Assembly (NCBI GenBank): GCA_017550285.1
Contig: JAFZPP010000007.1
Location: 82,934-146,933, forward strand
From: Oscillospiraceae bacterium
GTDB taxonomy: Bacteria > Bacillota > Clostridia > Oscillospirales > Ruminococcaceae
Direction of reading: 5' to 3'
Length of the DNA stretch: 64,000 bases
The first letter of the stretch is position 1. Every line of letters starts with the position of its first letter. The position numbers were made by a program, and so were the translations under genes. The notes under the pieces are model-generated. The model did not search any database and was not told the DNA's origin. It saw only the letters and a list, made by a program, of their open reading frames with translations. Shown one piece after another: positions 25,861 through 34,632 of the stretch.

Positions 25861-26802
25861 ATGAAGCAAAATCAACTCCTGACGAATCTCTGGGTCGTTG
25901 CCGGACTGGCGCTGTTCAGCTGTGCGCTCTGGGGCAGTGCGTTTGCGGCGGTCAAGACGGGCTATGCTGTGCTCGGACTCGCCGCCGATGACTGGGCATC
26001 GCAGCTCTGGTTCGGCGGCATCCGATTTGCTGTTGCAGGGCTTATGGTGCTGCTGTTCGGCAGTCTGACGGCGCGCAAACCGCTCCTGCCGCAGCGGCGG
26101 ACGATTCCGAAAATCGGCATCATCAGCCTGTTCCAGACGATTCTGCAATATTTCTGCTATTATATCGGGCTGGCACATACGAGCGGCGTCAGAGCTGCTG
26201 TGCTGGTCGGAACGAATGTATTTACGGCGATTCTGATTGCTGCCGGCATTCATATGGAGAAGCTGACGGCACGCAAGCTGACCGGTTCGCTGATCGGCTT
26301 TGCAGGGCTTGTGGCGATCAATTTCAGCGGACTGCGCGGCGGTTCGGGCTTCCGGTTCCTCGGCGACGGCATGATTCTGCTCTGTACCGTCGCAAGCGGC
26401 TGTTCCTCGGTCTGCATGAAAAAATACGCAGCCGATGAGAACCCTGTACTGCTGAGCGGCTGGCAGTTTCTGTTCGGCGGCATTGTGCTTGCACTGATCG
26501 GCTTTGCAGGCGGCGGCAGGCTGCATCATGTGACGCCGGAGGCGGTGCTGCTGATGTTGTATCTTGCGTTTGTATCGGCTGCGGCATACTCGGTCTGGGC
26601 GCTGCTGCTGAAAGCCAATCCGGTCTCGCGTGTTGCCGTTTTCGGCTTTACGAATCCGGTATTCGGCGTATTGATTTCGGCAATCGTGCTGCATGAGCGC
26701 AGCCAGATCAACGGCAGCTTTGTGCTGGCACTGCTGCTTGTCTGTATCGGAATTGTGACGGTCAATCTGTCACCGCATCAGCTGCCGCAGGCGGATGAGT
26801 AG
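25861..26802 (+). CDS. DMT-superfamily (EamA) transporter
   Basis: A 313-residue inner-membrane protein with ten predicted helices in two EamA repeats. The first spans about residues 10-150 (ALFSCALWGSAFAAVKTGY; FQTILQYFCYYIGLAHTSG) and the second about 160-300 (GMILLCTVASGCSSVCMKK; FVLALLLVCIGIVTVNL). Such proteins export or import small metabolites; the substrate cannot be told. Start ATG 25861 after GAAAGAAGG. Monocistronic or weakly linked to the gene at 26866. Confidence 0.87.
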   Translation: MKQNQLLTNLWVVAGLALFSCALWGSAFAAVKTGYAVLGLAADDWASQLWFGGIRFAVAGLMVLLFGSLTARKPLLPQRRTIPKIGIISLFQTILQYFCYYIGLAHTSGVRAAVLVGTNVFTAILIAAGIHMEKLTARKLTGSLIGFAGLVAINFSGLRGGSGFRFLGDGMILLCTVASGCSSVCMKKYAADENPVLLSGWQFLFGGIVLALIGFAGGGRLHHVTPEAVLLMLYLAFVSAAAYSVWALLLKANPVSRVAVFGFTNPVFGVLISAIVLHERSQINGSFVLALLLVCIGIVTVNLSPHQLPQADE

Positions 26803-26865
26803 AAAGCGCGGCAGTGACGTTTCCGTTCTCATCTCAGAAGTACGGCAAATAAAAGGAGGCATTCT

Positions 26866-27801
26866 ATGAGCACATTGAAAGAGGTCGCGGCGAAGCTGCT
26901 TGCCTGTGAAGATGTCTGCATTGTATATCATATCCGTCCGGACGGCGACTGTATCGGCTCGGCATATGCGCTGGCGACGGCATTGCAGGCAGCAGGAATC
27001 CGATGCGCCGTGACCGGACGCGACCCTGTGCCGGCATCGTTCCGTTATCTGACGGATGCATTTCAGCCGAATCAGCTCCGTGAACCGGTTTATCTCTCGC
27101 TTGATACCTCGTCGCCGAAGCGCACGGGTCCGTATGAGCATCAGCATTTCACATTCTGCATCGACCACCACAACGGCAATACGGTCGTTGCAGACTATAA
27201 ATACGTTGAGCCGGACTGCGGTGCATGCAGTGAGATTATTTACAAGCTGCTGCTTGAAATGCAGCTGCCTGTGACGCCGTATATCGCAAATTTGCTGTAT
27301 ACGGCACTTGTGACGGATACGCTCTGTTTCCGTACAAGCGATACGGATGCGCAGACCTTCCGGACGGCTGCCGCGCTTGCCGACTGCGGTGCAGATATTT
27401 CCGGCATCGGCAAGGGACATATGCTGTATAAATCAAAGGGACGGATGCAGGTTGAGGATGCACTGCGCCGCAGCTTCCGCAGTTCCTGTGATGAGCGGCT
27501 GCTGACCGGCGTGCTGATGCTGTCCGATCTGGCTGCGGCAGGCATGGATGACAGTGATCTGGAAGGCATCAATGCGTATGTGGAGCAGGTTGCGGAGATG
27601 CAGATCGGTGTCACGCTGCGTGAGCTCCCTGACGGCAGAACGCGCTGCTCGGTGCATACCAAGGGCGATATCAGTGCGCATGAGATTTGTCAGCGCTTCG
27701 GCGGCGGCGGGCATCTGCATGCGGCAGGCTGCGAGATCGACGCGGCACCTGCGCAGGCACGCGAACTCGTCGAGCGCGTCTGCAAGGAATATCTGAAATA
27801 A
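26866..27801 (+). CDS. DHH-family phosphoesterase, NrnA-like oligoribonuclease/pAp phosphatase
   Basis: Degrades short oligoribonucleotides and/or dephosphorylates 3'-phosphoadenosine 5'-phosphate. The 311-residue protein has the DHH motifs HIRPDGDCIGSAYAL (motif I), LDTSSPKRTG (II), CIDHHNGN (III, DHH) and YTALVTDTLCF (IV). The C-terminal DHHA1 domain ends in FGGGGHLHAAGCEI. AAAGGAGG ribosome site. Closed by a strong terminator. Confidence 0.9.
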   Translation: MSTLKEVAAKLLACEDVCIVYHIRPDGDCIGSAYALATALQAAGIRCAVTGRDPVPASFRYLTDAFQPNQLREPVYLSLDTSSPKRTGPYEHQHFTFCIDHHNGNTVVADYKYVEPDCGACSEIIYKLLLEMQLPVTPYIANLLYTALVTDTLCFRTSDTDAQTFRTAAALADCGADISGIGKGHMLYKSKGRMQVEDALRRSFRSSCDERLLTGVLMLSDLAAAGMDDSDLEGINAYVEQVAEMQIGVTLRELPDGRTRCSVHTKGDISAHEICQRFGGGGHLHAAGCEIDAAPAQARELVERVCKEYLK

Positions 27802-27804
27802 TAC

Positions 27805-27842
27805 AAGCTGACTGCATTACGGAGGCGTAATGCAGTCAGCTT
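27805..27842. terminator. Bidirectional terminator between the nrnA-like gene and GH5
   Basis: A 17-bp perfect stem, AAGCTGACTGCATTACG paired with its complement, 4-base loop, between two converging genes. Confidence 0.88.
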
Positions 27843-27853
27843 GCTTCATAGGG

Positions 27854-29269
27854 TTATTTGAGAATTTCACGTTTCAGGAGCGACAGATCAGCCGCATTGA
27901 TATGACCGTTTCCGTCGAGGTCCGCCGCCTGCGGGACAGATGCTTCGCTTGTCATCAGATACTTTGTCAGCATGACGGCATCAGCGATTGTTACAGCTTT
28001 GTCGCCGTTGAGATCGCCCATCAGGGGCTTTTCAGGCTCTGTTGTGACCGTTGTCGTGGTTGTCGTTTCGGTTCCCGTTGTGGTCGTGGTTGTCGGCTGC
28101 GTCTCGGCAGGCTTGAATTCCTTGCCGGCGATTGCAAACAGATTCTTTTGCAGTTCTCTGTCCACGAGCTGGAATTCTTCACGGTCATAGTGCCCGCCGG
28201 GCGTAGACCACAGAACCGGACAATGCCCGCGCTTATAGGCTTCTTCGCAGACCGATGTGATAAAGCGGCGGACGGATTCCGGCTCTTTATTCTTGGTCGG
28301 GCAGCCGTATTCGCCGATGATGACCGGAATGCCTTTATCTGTGAAATGGGTCTTCATCATATCCATTTCGCTGCGCAGGGAGGCATAATCCTGATCGCTG
28401 CCCCATGTCGGGGTCGCCTTGCCCCAGTCGGCATCCTCCTCGAGAATTGCGAATCCGGCAGGGGAGTAATAGTGCACCGAGATTGCCATGCGGTTTGCAG
28501 GGTCATTCGGCATCTTGAAATACGGATCGCAGGTGCGGTCGATACCGGTGTTATAGCCGGAAATCAGCAGATGACGCTTCGGATTGTTGCCGCCGGTGCC
28601 GCGCACGACATCGACGAATGCCTGATTGATCTCATTACAGAGCGCATAGGATTCTGCCTTGCCTTCTGTTCCGCCCCACGGATTCCAGATTTTCTCCCAG
28701 CCGAGCTCCTCATTCTGACATTCAAACATGAGATAATCGCTGTAATTCTGAAAGCTCTCCGCGATTTGTGTCCACATCCGCTTAAAGCGCTTCATGCTCT
28801 CATCCTTGTTGTCCGGAAATTCATTGACCCAGCCCATATCCCAGTGGATGTTGATGATTGCATACATGCCGCTGCCGATTGTCCAGTCTACAATCTGATG
28901 AATGCGTTCGTCCAGCTCTGCGTTGATTGTATAGGTACCGTCCTTGACCATGAGGTTCGACCATGCGACAGGAATGCGCAGTACGCCGAAGCCCTCTTTC
29001 GCAATGCCCTCGATCATCTCCTTTGAGACGAGCGGGCTGCCCCACGATTTTTCGTAATCAGCGACGCATTTGCCGTTGACCCAGTCACCGCAGGCTTCCA
29101 TTGTGTTGCCGAGGTTGATGCCGATGCCCATGTCATGCACCAGATCCATTGTTGAAATATCACGCATCGTTCCGACGGGTGATTCCGCAGCGGCACAGCT
29201 TCCTGCCGGAAGTGCAGAAAACAAAAGTACAGCTGCTGAGAATAAAGCACATATCCGTTTACTCAGCAT
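27854..29269 (-). CDS. Dockerin-bearing GH5 endoglucanase (cellulase)
   Basis: A secreted cellulosomal enzyme cleaving beta-1,4-glucan. The 471 residues are arranged as signal peptide (1-27), GH5 barrel (about 35-360), a Thr-rich linker (about 365-395) and a type I dockerin (about 397-470). The dockerin has the two loops GDLNGDKAVTIADAVML and ADLDGNGHINAADLSLL. Catalytic residues are the acid/base Glu in ECQNEELGW and the nucleophile Glu in VIIGEYGCP. INLGNTMEACGDW is the usual N-terminal strand. It is divergent from an AraC regulator, its likely local controller. The promoter has an extended -10 (TGTTATAAT at 29311-29303) but a poor -35, which suggests activator dependence. Confidence 0.93.
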   Translation of the reverse strand: MLSKRICALFSAAVLLFSALPAGSCAAAESPVGTMRDISTMDLVHDMGIGINLGNTMEACGDWVNGKCVADYEKSWGSPLVSKEMIEGIAKEGFGVLRIPVAWSNLMVKDGTYTINAELDERIHQIVDWTIGSGMYAIINIHWDMGWVNEFPDNKDESMKRFKRMWTQIAESFQNYSDYLMFECQNEELGWEKIWNPWGGTEGKAESYALCNEINQAFVDVVRGTGGNNPKRHLLISGYNTGIDRTCDPYFKMPNDPANRMAISVHYYSPAGFAILEEDADWGKATPTWGSDQDYASLRSEMDMMKTHFTDKGIPVIIGEYGCPTKNKEPESVRRFITSVCEEAYKRGHCPVLWSTPGGHYDREEFQLVDRELQKNLFAIAGKEFKPAETQPTTTTTTGTETTTTTTVTTEPEKPLMGDLNGDKAVTIADAVMLTKYLMTSEASVPQAADLDGNGHINAADLSLLKREILK

Positions 29270-29383
29270 GATGAATTCCCCCTTACTGTTTTATTTATGT
29301 TCATTATAACATGGAAAAGCAGAAAAGAAAATAACATATCATGCACGGATTACATACGTTTTCAGCAAATTTGAAATAAGGTA

Positions 29384-29412
29384 TTGCATTTTCTGCAAGG
29401 TTATGTTACAAT
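29384..29412 (+). promoter_or_regulatory. Promoter of the AraC regulator
   Basis: TTGCAT, 17 bases, TACAAT; start codon 33 bases later. Confidence 0.65.
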
Positions 29413-29444
29413 AAAGATAAATAACAGATTACGGAGGTGCAGCA

Positions 29445-30236
29445 ATGGATATTTATAGTATCGGATATCACCACGCGCATGACAGGGATTTTGTGATTGA
29501 CCGTCCGAACGGCATCAGCCCGAGCTGGCTGTTTCTGCTGTTTCATGCGGAATGTGAGGTAAAGATCGGCAAGGAAATTCGGAGCGTTCCGAAGAATTCC
29601 GTCCTGATCTATACAGACGGCACTCCGCAGTATTACCGTGCATGCAATGACTACTATATGGATGACTGGTTTCATTTTACGGTCGATCCGGCGGACCGCA
29701 AGCTGTTTCGGGAGCTGGATATTCCGCTGAACCGTCCGTTTCCGATCGGCGGTGCACCGGAATGCTCTGAGATCATTCGCGCGATGACCTATGAATTCTA
29801 CAATTCAAAGGATTATCATTATGACATTTCGCTGCTTTATTTACAGATGATGCTGTTTCATCTGAGCCGCGATGTCCATACCAAGCCGCAGACGACTGCG
29901 ATGAAGGCGAGCGCGAAATATGACCGCCTTGTTTCGATGCGCTGGCAGATTCAGCATGCGCCGGAGTTGATCGGCACGGTGCAGGAGCTGGCGGAATCCT
30001 ATGCAATGAGCATATCTTCCTTGCAGCACAGCTACAAATCTCTGTTCGGCGTAAGCATCACGGCGGATATCTCGGAATCGAGAGTGAACCGCGCCAAGAG
30101 CCTGCTCTCAACCTCGACAATGCCGCTCCGGCAGATTGCAGAGCAGTGCGGCTATCACAGCGAATTTCACCTGATGCGTCAGTTCAAGGAGCAGACCGGT
30201 ATGACCCCCTCGGAATACCGCAATTTCTGTAAATAA
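29445..30236 (+). CDS. AraC-family transcriptional regulator
   Basis: A 263-residue cytoplasmic regulator. Residues 1-150 are a cupin-like sensor (IDRPNGISPSWLFLLFHAECEV; SVLIYTDGTPQYYRA). Residues 165-262 are the double HTH (QELAESYAMSISSLQHSYK; LRQIAEQCGYHSEFHLMRQF; TGMTPSEYR). CGGAGG ribosome site. It is transcribed away from the GH5 cellulase gene, so regulation of that gene by a sugar signal is the simplest inference. Confidence 0.9.
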   Translation: MDIYSIGYHHAHDRDFVIDRPNGISPSWLFLLFHAECEVKIGKEIRSVPKNSVLIYTDGTPQYYRACNDYYMDDWFHFTVDPADRKLFRELDIPLNRPFPIGGAPECSEIIRAMTYEFYNSKDYHYDISLLYLQMMLFHLSRDVHTKPQTTAMKASAKYDRLVSMRWQIQHAPELIGTVQELAESYAMSISSLQHSYKSLFGVSITADISESRVNRAKSLLSTSTMPLRQIAEQCGYHSEFHLMRQFKEQTGMTPSEYRNFCK

Positions 30237-30239
30237 TAA

Positions 30240-30286
30240 AAATACCGCGGAATCATTGCAGATGCTTTGATTCCGCGGTTCTTTTC
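30240..30286. terminator. Bidirectional terminator between the AraC and hydrogenase-like genes
   Basis: Stem CCGCGGAATCA / TGATTCCGCGG followed by TTCTTTTC; shares its stem with the terminators at 8406 and 46283. Confidence 0.85.
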
Positions 30287-30294
30287 ATGTGATT

Positions 30295-31929
30295 TTACGA
30301 ATCGGTGTCCTGATTGAGGAAACCTGTGAGCTTTTCGATTGCGGCAGAGATTTTCTGCGTTGCGCCCTGCGTGTCAAATACATTCTTATTGAATGCACCG
30401 AGTGCGGACATCGTCGTTTCGAGGATGCCGGTCAGCTGCTTGACACTGCCCTCGTCCATGACGGGGTTATTGTTGCAGAATACGATGATATTGCGCAGCA
30501 GCTCATTGACCATGTTCGTGCGCTCGCCGGTCGAATCCGCGGTTTTATTGATCTCGGCAACATCATTCTGAATCTCCGAGACTGCGATGCGGAGCTCAGT
30601 CGTGAACTGACGGAAGTCTGCATTGCCGCCGCCGCCGTTTTCCATTGCAGTCTTTGCGTGGTAGAGGCAGTTTTCAGGCATATTCAGTCCGCGGAAGATC
30701 GCCGTCGCCATTTCGCGGCAGGTTTTATAACCGCAGGCTGCGCAGTCGAGAGTGCGTTCCTTGTCGCTGGTCTTGTCCATAGAGGCAAAAATCGGCTCAA
30801 GCTGTGCGTCGCTCGGAACAAGGCTCGGTTTTGTTGCCTTGTAGCTGCGCAGGAAATCGCTGATTTTCAGCTCCTCGTCGAAGCGGCGGAAGAGCTTATC
30901 CTCACTGTTCCGGAATACGCCGCCGGTTGTCTTTCTGCGTGCACGCGCCTCGTCCTCGATGTCATGCATGGTGCGGAAGACTTCAAAGCAGCTCTGGTCA
31001 GAATCAGACGCAGGACCCATATTGCAGCCGTATTCGCAGGAGAGAACGTCGAAAATGTGGGGCTGCTTCTGCTCCGGCATTTTGGCGTACATATCCAGCT
31101 CGCGGTAGACCTTCTGGACACCGTCCGAAACGGAGATTCTGAGATCCGGTGCATGCTCGAGCAGATTGTCGCGCATACCGCCCGGGCGGCAGTAGATCGA
31201 GCCGAGTTCGCCCTGAATATCATCAAATTTATAGGAATAATCCTCGACGGGATTCGATGCGATGCGGATATCGTTGCGGTCGAAATATTCCATGAGGCGG
31301 CGATAAGTGATGCTGAAATCGACCAGACCTGTCTCTGCAAATTCGGTTTTCTTCGAGATACATGCAGAGAGAACTGCAATCGGGTTGTCGCGCCGCTGAT
31401 ATTCTTTGACATAGATCACGCTGCACGAAACAGGGGAGTGGAACGGCGAAAGATTCGTCAGCAGCTTCGGCTGATACAGCTCGATGTACTTGACAACCGC
31501 AGAGCACGGCTGCGTAATAAAGTTATTGAGCTGACCGTTTTCGAGTGCACGGAGATGCGCCCATGTGCAGATATCCGCGCCGAATGATGCGTCATAGACG
31601 CTGCATCCTTTGCTGCGGAACCAGTCGAGGATACCCTTCCACTTGGTCGGGTAACATGCCTTGATTTCCGGCGTGACCATGACGATCAGTTTCTGATCGC
31701 GGTGAATCGCGTTCATTGCGTCTTCGGTATCGTCAATATAGTCTCTTGCACCGTGCTTACATGCGCGGATACATTCTCCGCAGGCAATACAGCGCTCCGG
31801 ATCGACACGGGTAATGTATTTGCCGCTGCCGATCTTCTGCGTAATATTCGCTTCCGGTGCAGGACAGGAACGGATGCAGGCATTGCAGCCGACGCATTTT
31901 TCAGGCTTTACAATAATAATCTCATTCAT
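30295..31929 (-). CDS. Sensory-type [FeFe]-hydrogenase-like protein (HydS-like)
   Basis: A 544-residue cytoplasmic iron-sulfur protein. Residues 10-60 hold two [4Fe-4S] ferredoxin motifs (CVGCNACIRSCP; CIACGECIRACKHGA). Residues 80-370 are the H-cluster domain with all four cluster Cys: C142 (TQPCSAVV), C190 (SACISKKTEF), C298 and C302 (SCEYGCNMGP). The proton-relay Cys next to C142 is Pro141, as in group C/D enzymes. A further Fe-S module has C396, C399, C404 and C421. Residues 430-544 form a methyl-accepting-protein-like helical tail. There is no PAS domain. It is probably an H2 or redox sensor rather than a catabolic hydrogenase. Follows a DivIVA-like gene by 48 bases. Confidence 0.85.
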   Translation of the reverse strand: MNEIIIVKPEKCVGCNACIRSCPAPEANITQKIGSGKYITRVDPERCIACGECIRACKHGARDYIDDTEDAMNAIHRDQKLIVMVTPEIKACYPTKWKGILDWFRSKGCSVYDASFGADICTWAHLRALENGQLNNFITQPCSAVVKYIELYQPKLLTNLSPFHSPVSCSVIYVKEYQRRDNPIAVLSACISKKTEFAETGLVDFSITYRRLMEYFDRNDIRIASNPVEDYSYKFDDIQGELGSIYCRPGGMRDNLLEHAPDLRISVSDGVQKVYRELDMYAKMPEQKQPHIFDVLSCEYGCNMGPASDSDQSCFEVFRTMHDIEDEARARRKTTGGVFRNSEDKLFRRFDEELKISDFLRSYKATKPSLVPSDAQLEPIFASMDKTSDKERTLDCAACGYKTCREMATAIFRGLNMPENCLYHAKTAMENGGGGNADFRQFTTELRIAVSEIQNDVAEINKTADSTGERTNMVNELLRNIIVFCNNNPVMDEGSVKQLTGILETTMSALGAFNKNVFDTQGATQKISAAIEKLTGFLNQDTDS

Positions 31930-31977
31930 CTTATCTTACTCCTCTATATAAATGATCAATCATGTTTTATCTTTATA

Positions 31978-33045
31978 TTACGACCTGCCGTCTGCGATTG
32001 CATCGGCTTGTGCTGCAAGAGCGGCGAGATTGGAAACTGTATGATTTGCCGGTTTGGATGCCTGCGTATTCTGCTGCGGCGGTTCAAATCCCATTCCCGC
32101 GATTGCATTTGCCATCTGCTGCAATTTAGCAAGCTCTGCGCTGCGCTGTGCTTCCGGAGAAATCTCTTCGGCGTCGGCAGCGGGCGGGGCAATCTCTTCA
32201 TGCGGCACCGGCTTGATTTCAGGCGGAGGCGGCAGCTGCGGCTGGACGACCTCCGGCGCACGGAATACGGGTGTACCGCCGGAACGGAGAATCTGATCTG
32301 TGCTGCTGAGAATCTGCGCAGTATTGCTGACTGCCTGCATATTCTGCCTGTGCATCTGATCAAATGCCTGCTGGATTGTCTGCAACTGTGCGGAGAGCTT
32401 TTCGACATCTCCGAGCAGATATGCACGCAGATTGCCGGATGCGACCTCGATTTCCGCGCTGCGATTCTGCGCATCTGCAATAATCTTCGCGCTCTGAACC
32501 TCTGCATCATAAATGATTTTCTTTGCGCTGTTATTTGCATCTTCCACGATGTTCTCGGCAAGCATGCGGCTGTTTTCTTCCACTTTCGCTGCATCCTTTT
32601 CCGCAGTATGGATGATATTGCGCGCTTTTTCCTCAACCTCGGCAATCGCGGCATGTGCCGGCTTTTTATCAGTGTCTGCCTCGTAGGCGGAGAGTTTCAT
32701 GTCTCTTTCATGGAGCTTGTCACGCAGCGAAATGATCTTGTTTTTCAGTGTCTCGATTTCCTGATCCTTCTGTGAAAGCTCTGCTCCGGCTGACTGGAGC
32801 TTTTCAGTGAGCGTGACCTCTTTTGCTTGCAAATCGGTCAATTTCGTGCGGTGTTCTTCAAGCATTTGCTGTAGAGATTCAAATTCACTGCCGCCGCTCT
32901 GAAGCGTCTCGATCAGCTTCTTGCTGTCGGCAAGCTCATTTTGCAGACCGAAAATCTGTGCACTGAGCTGTTCAAATCTTGCTTCGACACCGGCGCGGTC
33001 ATATCCGCCGAACGGAACCGTTTTCATAAATCTTGATTCAGACAT
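31978..33045 (-). CDS. DivIVA-like coiled-coil protein
   Basis: A 355-residue cytoplasmic protein. The N-terminus FMKTVPFGGYDRAGVEARF resembles the membrane-targeting start of DivIVA/GpsB-type proteins. Residues 25-250 are long coiled coil with an ATP-synthase-b-like helical stretch (ENIVEDANNSAKKIIYDA). Residues 255-310 are Pro/Glu-rich, and a helical C-terminus ends the protein. Such proteins mark poles or division sites and act as scaffolds. It lies in one transcription unit with the hydrogenase-like sensor, which could be localised by it (inference). Confidence 0.75.
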   Translation of the reverse strand: MSESRFMKTVPFGGYDRAGVEARFEQLSAQIFGLQNELADSKKLIETLQSGGSEFESLQQMLEEHRTKLTDLQAKEVTLTEKLQSAGAELSQKDQEIETLKNKIISLRDKLHERDMKLSAYEADTDKKPAHAAIAEVEEKARNIIHTAEKDAAKVEENSRMLAENIVEDANNSAKKIIYDAEVQSAKIIADAQNRSAEIEVASGNLRAYLLGDVEKLSAQLQTIQQAFDQMHRQNMQAVSNTAQILSSTDQILRSGGTPVFRAPEVVQPQLPPPPEIKPVPHEEIAPPAADAEEISPEAQRSAELAKLQQMANAIAGMGFEPPQQNTQASKPANHTVSNLAALAAQADAIADGRS

Positions 33046-33382
33046 GCCCTGTTTCCTCCTGTTGCAGATAATTGAGACAAAAAAACAGTACTGTTTCGCA
33101 GTAGCCTGTTGTACGTATAAATCCGGATAAATTATCCGAATTGTATTGATTTTCTGTATTTTCTTTTATATAGTTATTATACAACAGAATTCATGAAAAG
33201 TCAATAGAACTTCACAGGATTTCCATATCTTTTTTATGGTTTTATACATTTGATGCCAAAACAGCCGGATATCGTGTGTATTTTTGCAAGATTGTACAAT
33301 TCCCGCTTGCGTACAGGTATAAAAAGAGCTGCTGCACATACCATGCAGCAGCTCTGAAATATGAACGTATTTGCGCAGAAAA
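33046..33382. promoter_or_regulatory. Spacer with the DivIVA-operon promoter and the GGDEF-gene terminator
   Basis: Minus-strand promoter TTGACT-17-TATAAT at 33204-33176 for the DivIVA/hydrogenase pair. A terminator for the next minus-strand gene lies at 33319-33355 (AGAGCTGCTGCA / TGCAGCAGCTCT, then TTTTTAT on the minus strand). Otherwise AT-rich, non-coding. Confidence 0.78.
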
Positions 33383-34615
33383 TCAGATGTTCATAACCTG
33401 GAAGATCTGTCCGCCGCCTGCACGCTTTGCATTACGGAGGACGTTATCCATTTTCACCAGCAGCGAGTTGACGTTCAGGCAGTCACCTGCGAGGTAGTGA
33501 TAGGTACTGCCGGAGACGGTCAGCTGAACTGTCAGGTTCAGAATCGTGTACGGGCTGGTCATGACATTGACGATGTTTTCGACGAGGCGGATGACCTGCG
33601 TATCAGATACGGTTCTCTTGAAGACGAAGCAGAACTCGTTACCGGTGATGTTGTAGATATCCGCGAACTGATCGAATTCTTCACGCAGACGCTCTGCCAT
33701 TTGTGCCAGATATTCGTCGCCGAAATCATAGCCGTAGGTATCGTTGATACTGCGGAAGTTGTCAAGGTCGAAGACCGCGATGTTGAACTGCTCGGTGGAA
33801 AGGCGTTCGCCGATATCCTGCTCCAGCGCGTAACGGTTCTTCAGACCGGTCAGAATGTTGGAGACCGCGATGTCTTCCATCTTCTCACGGGAACGCATGA
33901 GCTTCGAGGATGCATCCGCGAACTGTGCGCTCTTGCGGCTGATTTCCTCGCTTGCACGCTTGTTGTATCTTGCAGCCAGGAAAACCGCGATTTCACCGAT
34001 GATAAGGATCGCTGCCAGAACGGCAAGGATCAGGTACATGTTGCGCGCAGCGTCATCGGTACGCTTGTTCGCGTCTGAGGTAGCAATCGAAATCGAGGAA
34101 ACCATCATTTCCGCGGCAGCCGTCTGAAGCGGAGCGATCTCCTGCTCGTAAACGTCCTTCAGAGAATTCTGGAATTCTTCGATTTTGGAGTCGTCACCGG
34201 TTTTGAGGATCGCGGTCAGCTCATCGTTATACTCGTTCATCTTGACTGCATATGCATCCAGATAAGCACGCGCATGACGGAAACGTCTGACAGCCAGCTC
34301 ATTGTGCACACCGACTTTTTCATATGCATCCATCTTCGCCTGGCAGGCAGGGAGGATGGTGGTGATTGCCGTCATATGACCCTTGGTGCTTCCGATGCCG
34401 GCGATCATGTCGCTCAGCTCATTGTTTGCCTGACTGAGCATATTGTTCGCACTGTTGATCAGGTTGATCTCAGAAGATGTGTTTTTGAATGTGCGGTGTG
34501 CAGCTGCGTAGTTGAAGTAAAGGAGGGTCATGTTCAGCGTCATGATAACCGCCAGTGCAATCGCAATGACGATATAACCGAAGCTGCGGAAATCTGTATT
34601 ATTCTGTTTAGCCAT
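33383..34615 (-). CDS. Membrane receptor with degenerate GGDEF domain
   Basis: A 410-residue protein. Membrane helix 1 is at about 12-34, an extracellular four-helix-bundle sensor (MCP-like) at 40-190, membrane helix 2 at 194-216, then a linker and a GGDEF domain at 245-405. Metal-site residues FDLDNFRSINDTYG are kept, but the signature is TGNEF (324-328) instead of GGDEF, so cyclase activity is doubtful. It starts 17 bases after the sugar-binding lipoprotein, with GGGAGG upstream. The lipoprotein is probably its ligand-presenting partner. Confidence 0.87.
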   Translation of the reverse strand: MAKQNNTDFRSFGYIVIAIALAVIMTLNMTLLYFNYAAAHRTFKNTSSEINLINSANNMLSQANNELSDMIAGIGSTKGHMTAITTILPACQAKMDAYEKVGVHNELAVRRFRHARAYLDAYAVKMNEYNDELTAILKTGDDSKIEEFQNSLKDVYEQEIAPLQTAAAEMMVSSISIATSDANKRTDDAARNMYLILAVLAAILIIGEIAVFLAARYNKRASEEISRKSAQFADASSKLMRSREKMEDIAVSNILTGLKNRYALEQDIGERLSTEQFNIAVFDLDNFRSINDTYGYDFGDEYLAQMAERLREEFDQFADIYNITGNEFCFVFKRTVSDTQVIRLVENIVNVMTSPYTILNLTVQLTVSGSTYHYLAGDCLNVNSLLVKMDNVLRNAKRAGGGQIFQVMNI

Positions 34616-34632
34616 TTTCGTATTCTCCTCCC

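Noticed and set aside
28020..28100. Repetitive stretch in the GH5 gene
   Set aside because: It encodes the Thr-rich linker before the dockerin, a normal feature of secreted modular cellulases.
30295..31929. Energy-metabolism hydrogenase
   Set aside because: The proton-relay Cys is replaced by Pro, the C-terminus is signalling-like, and no electron-transfer partner subunits or maturases are nearby.
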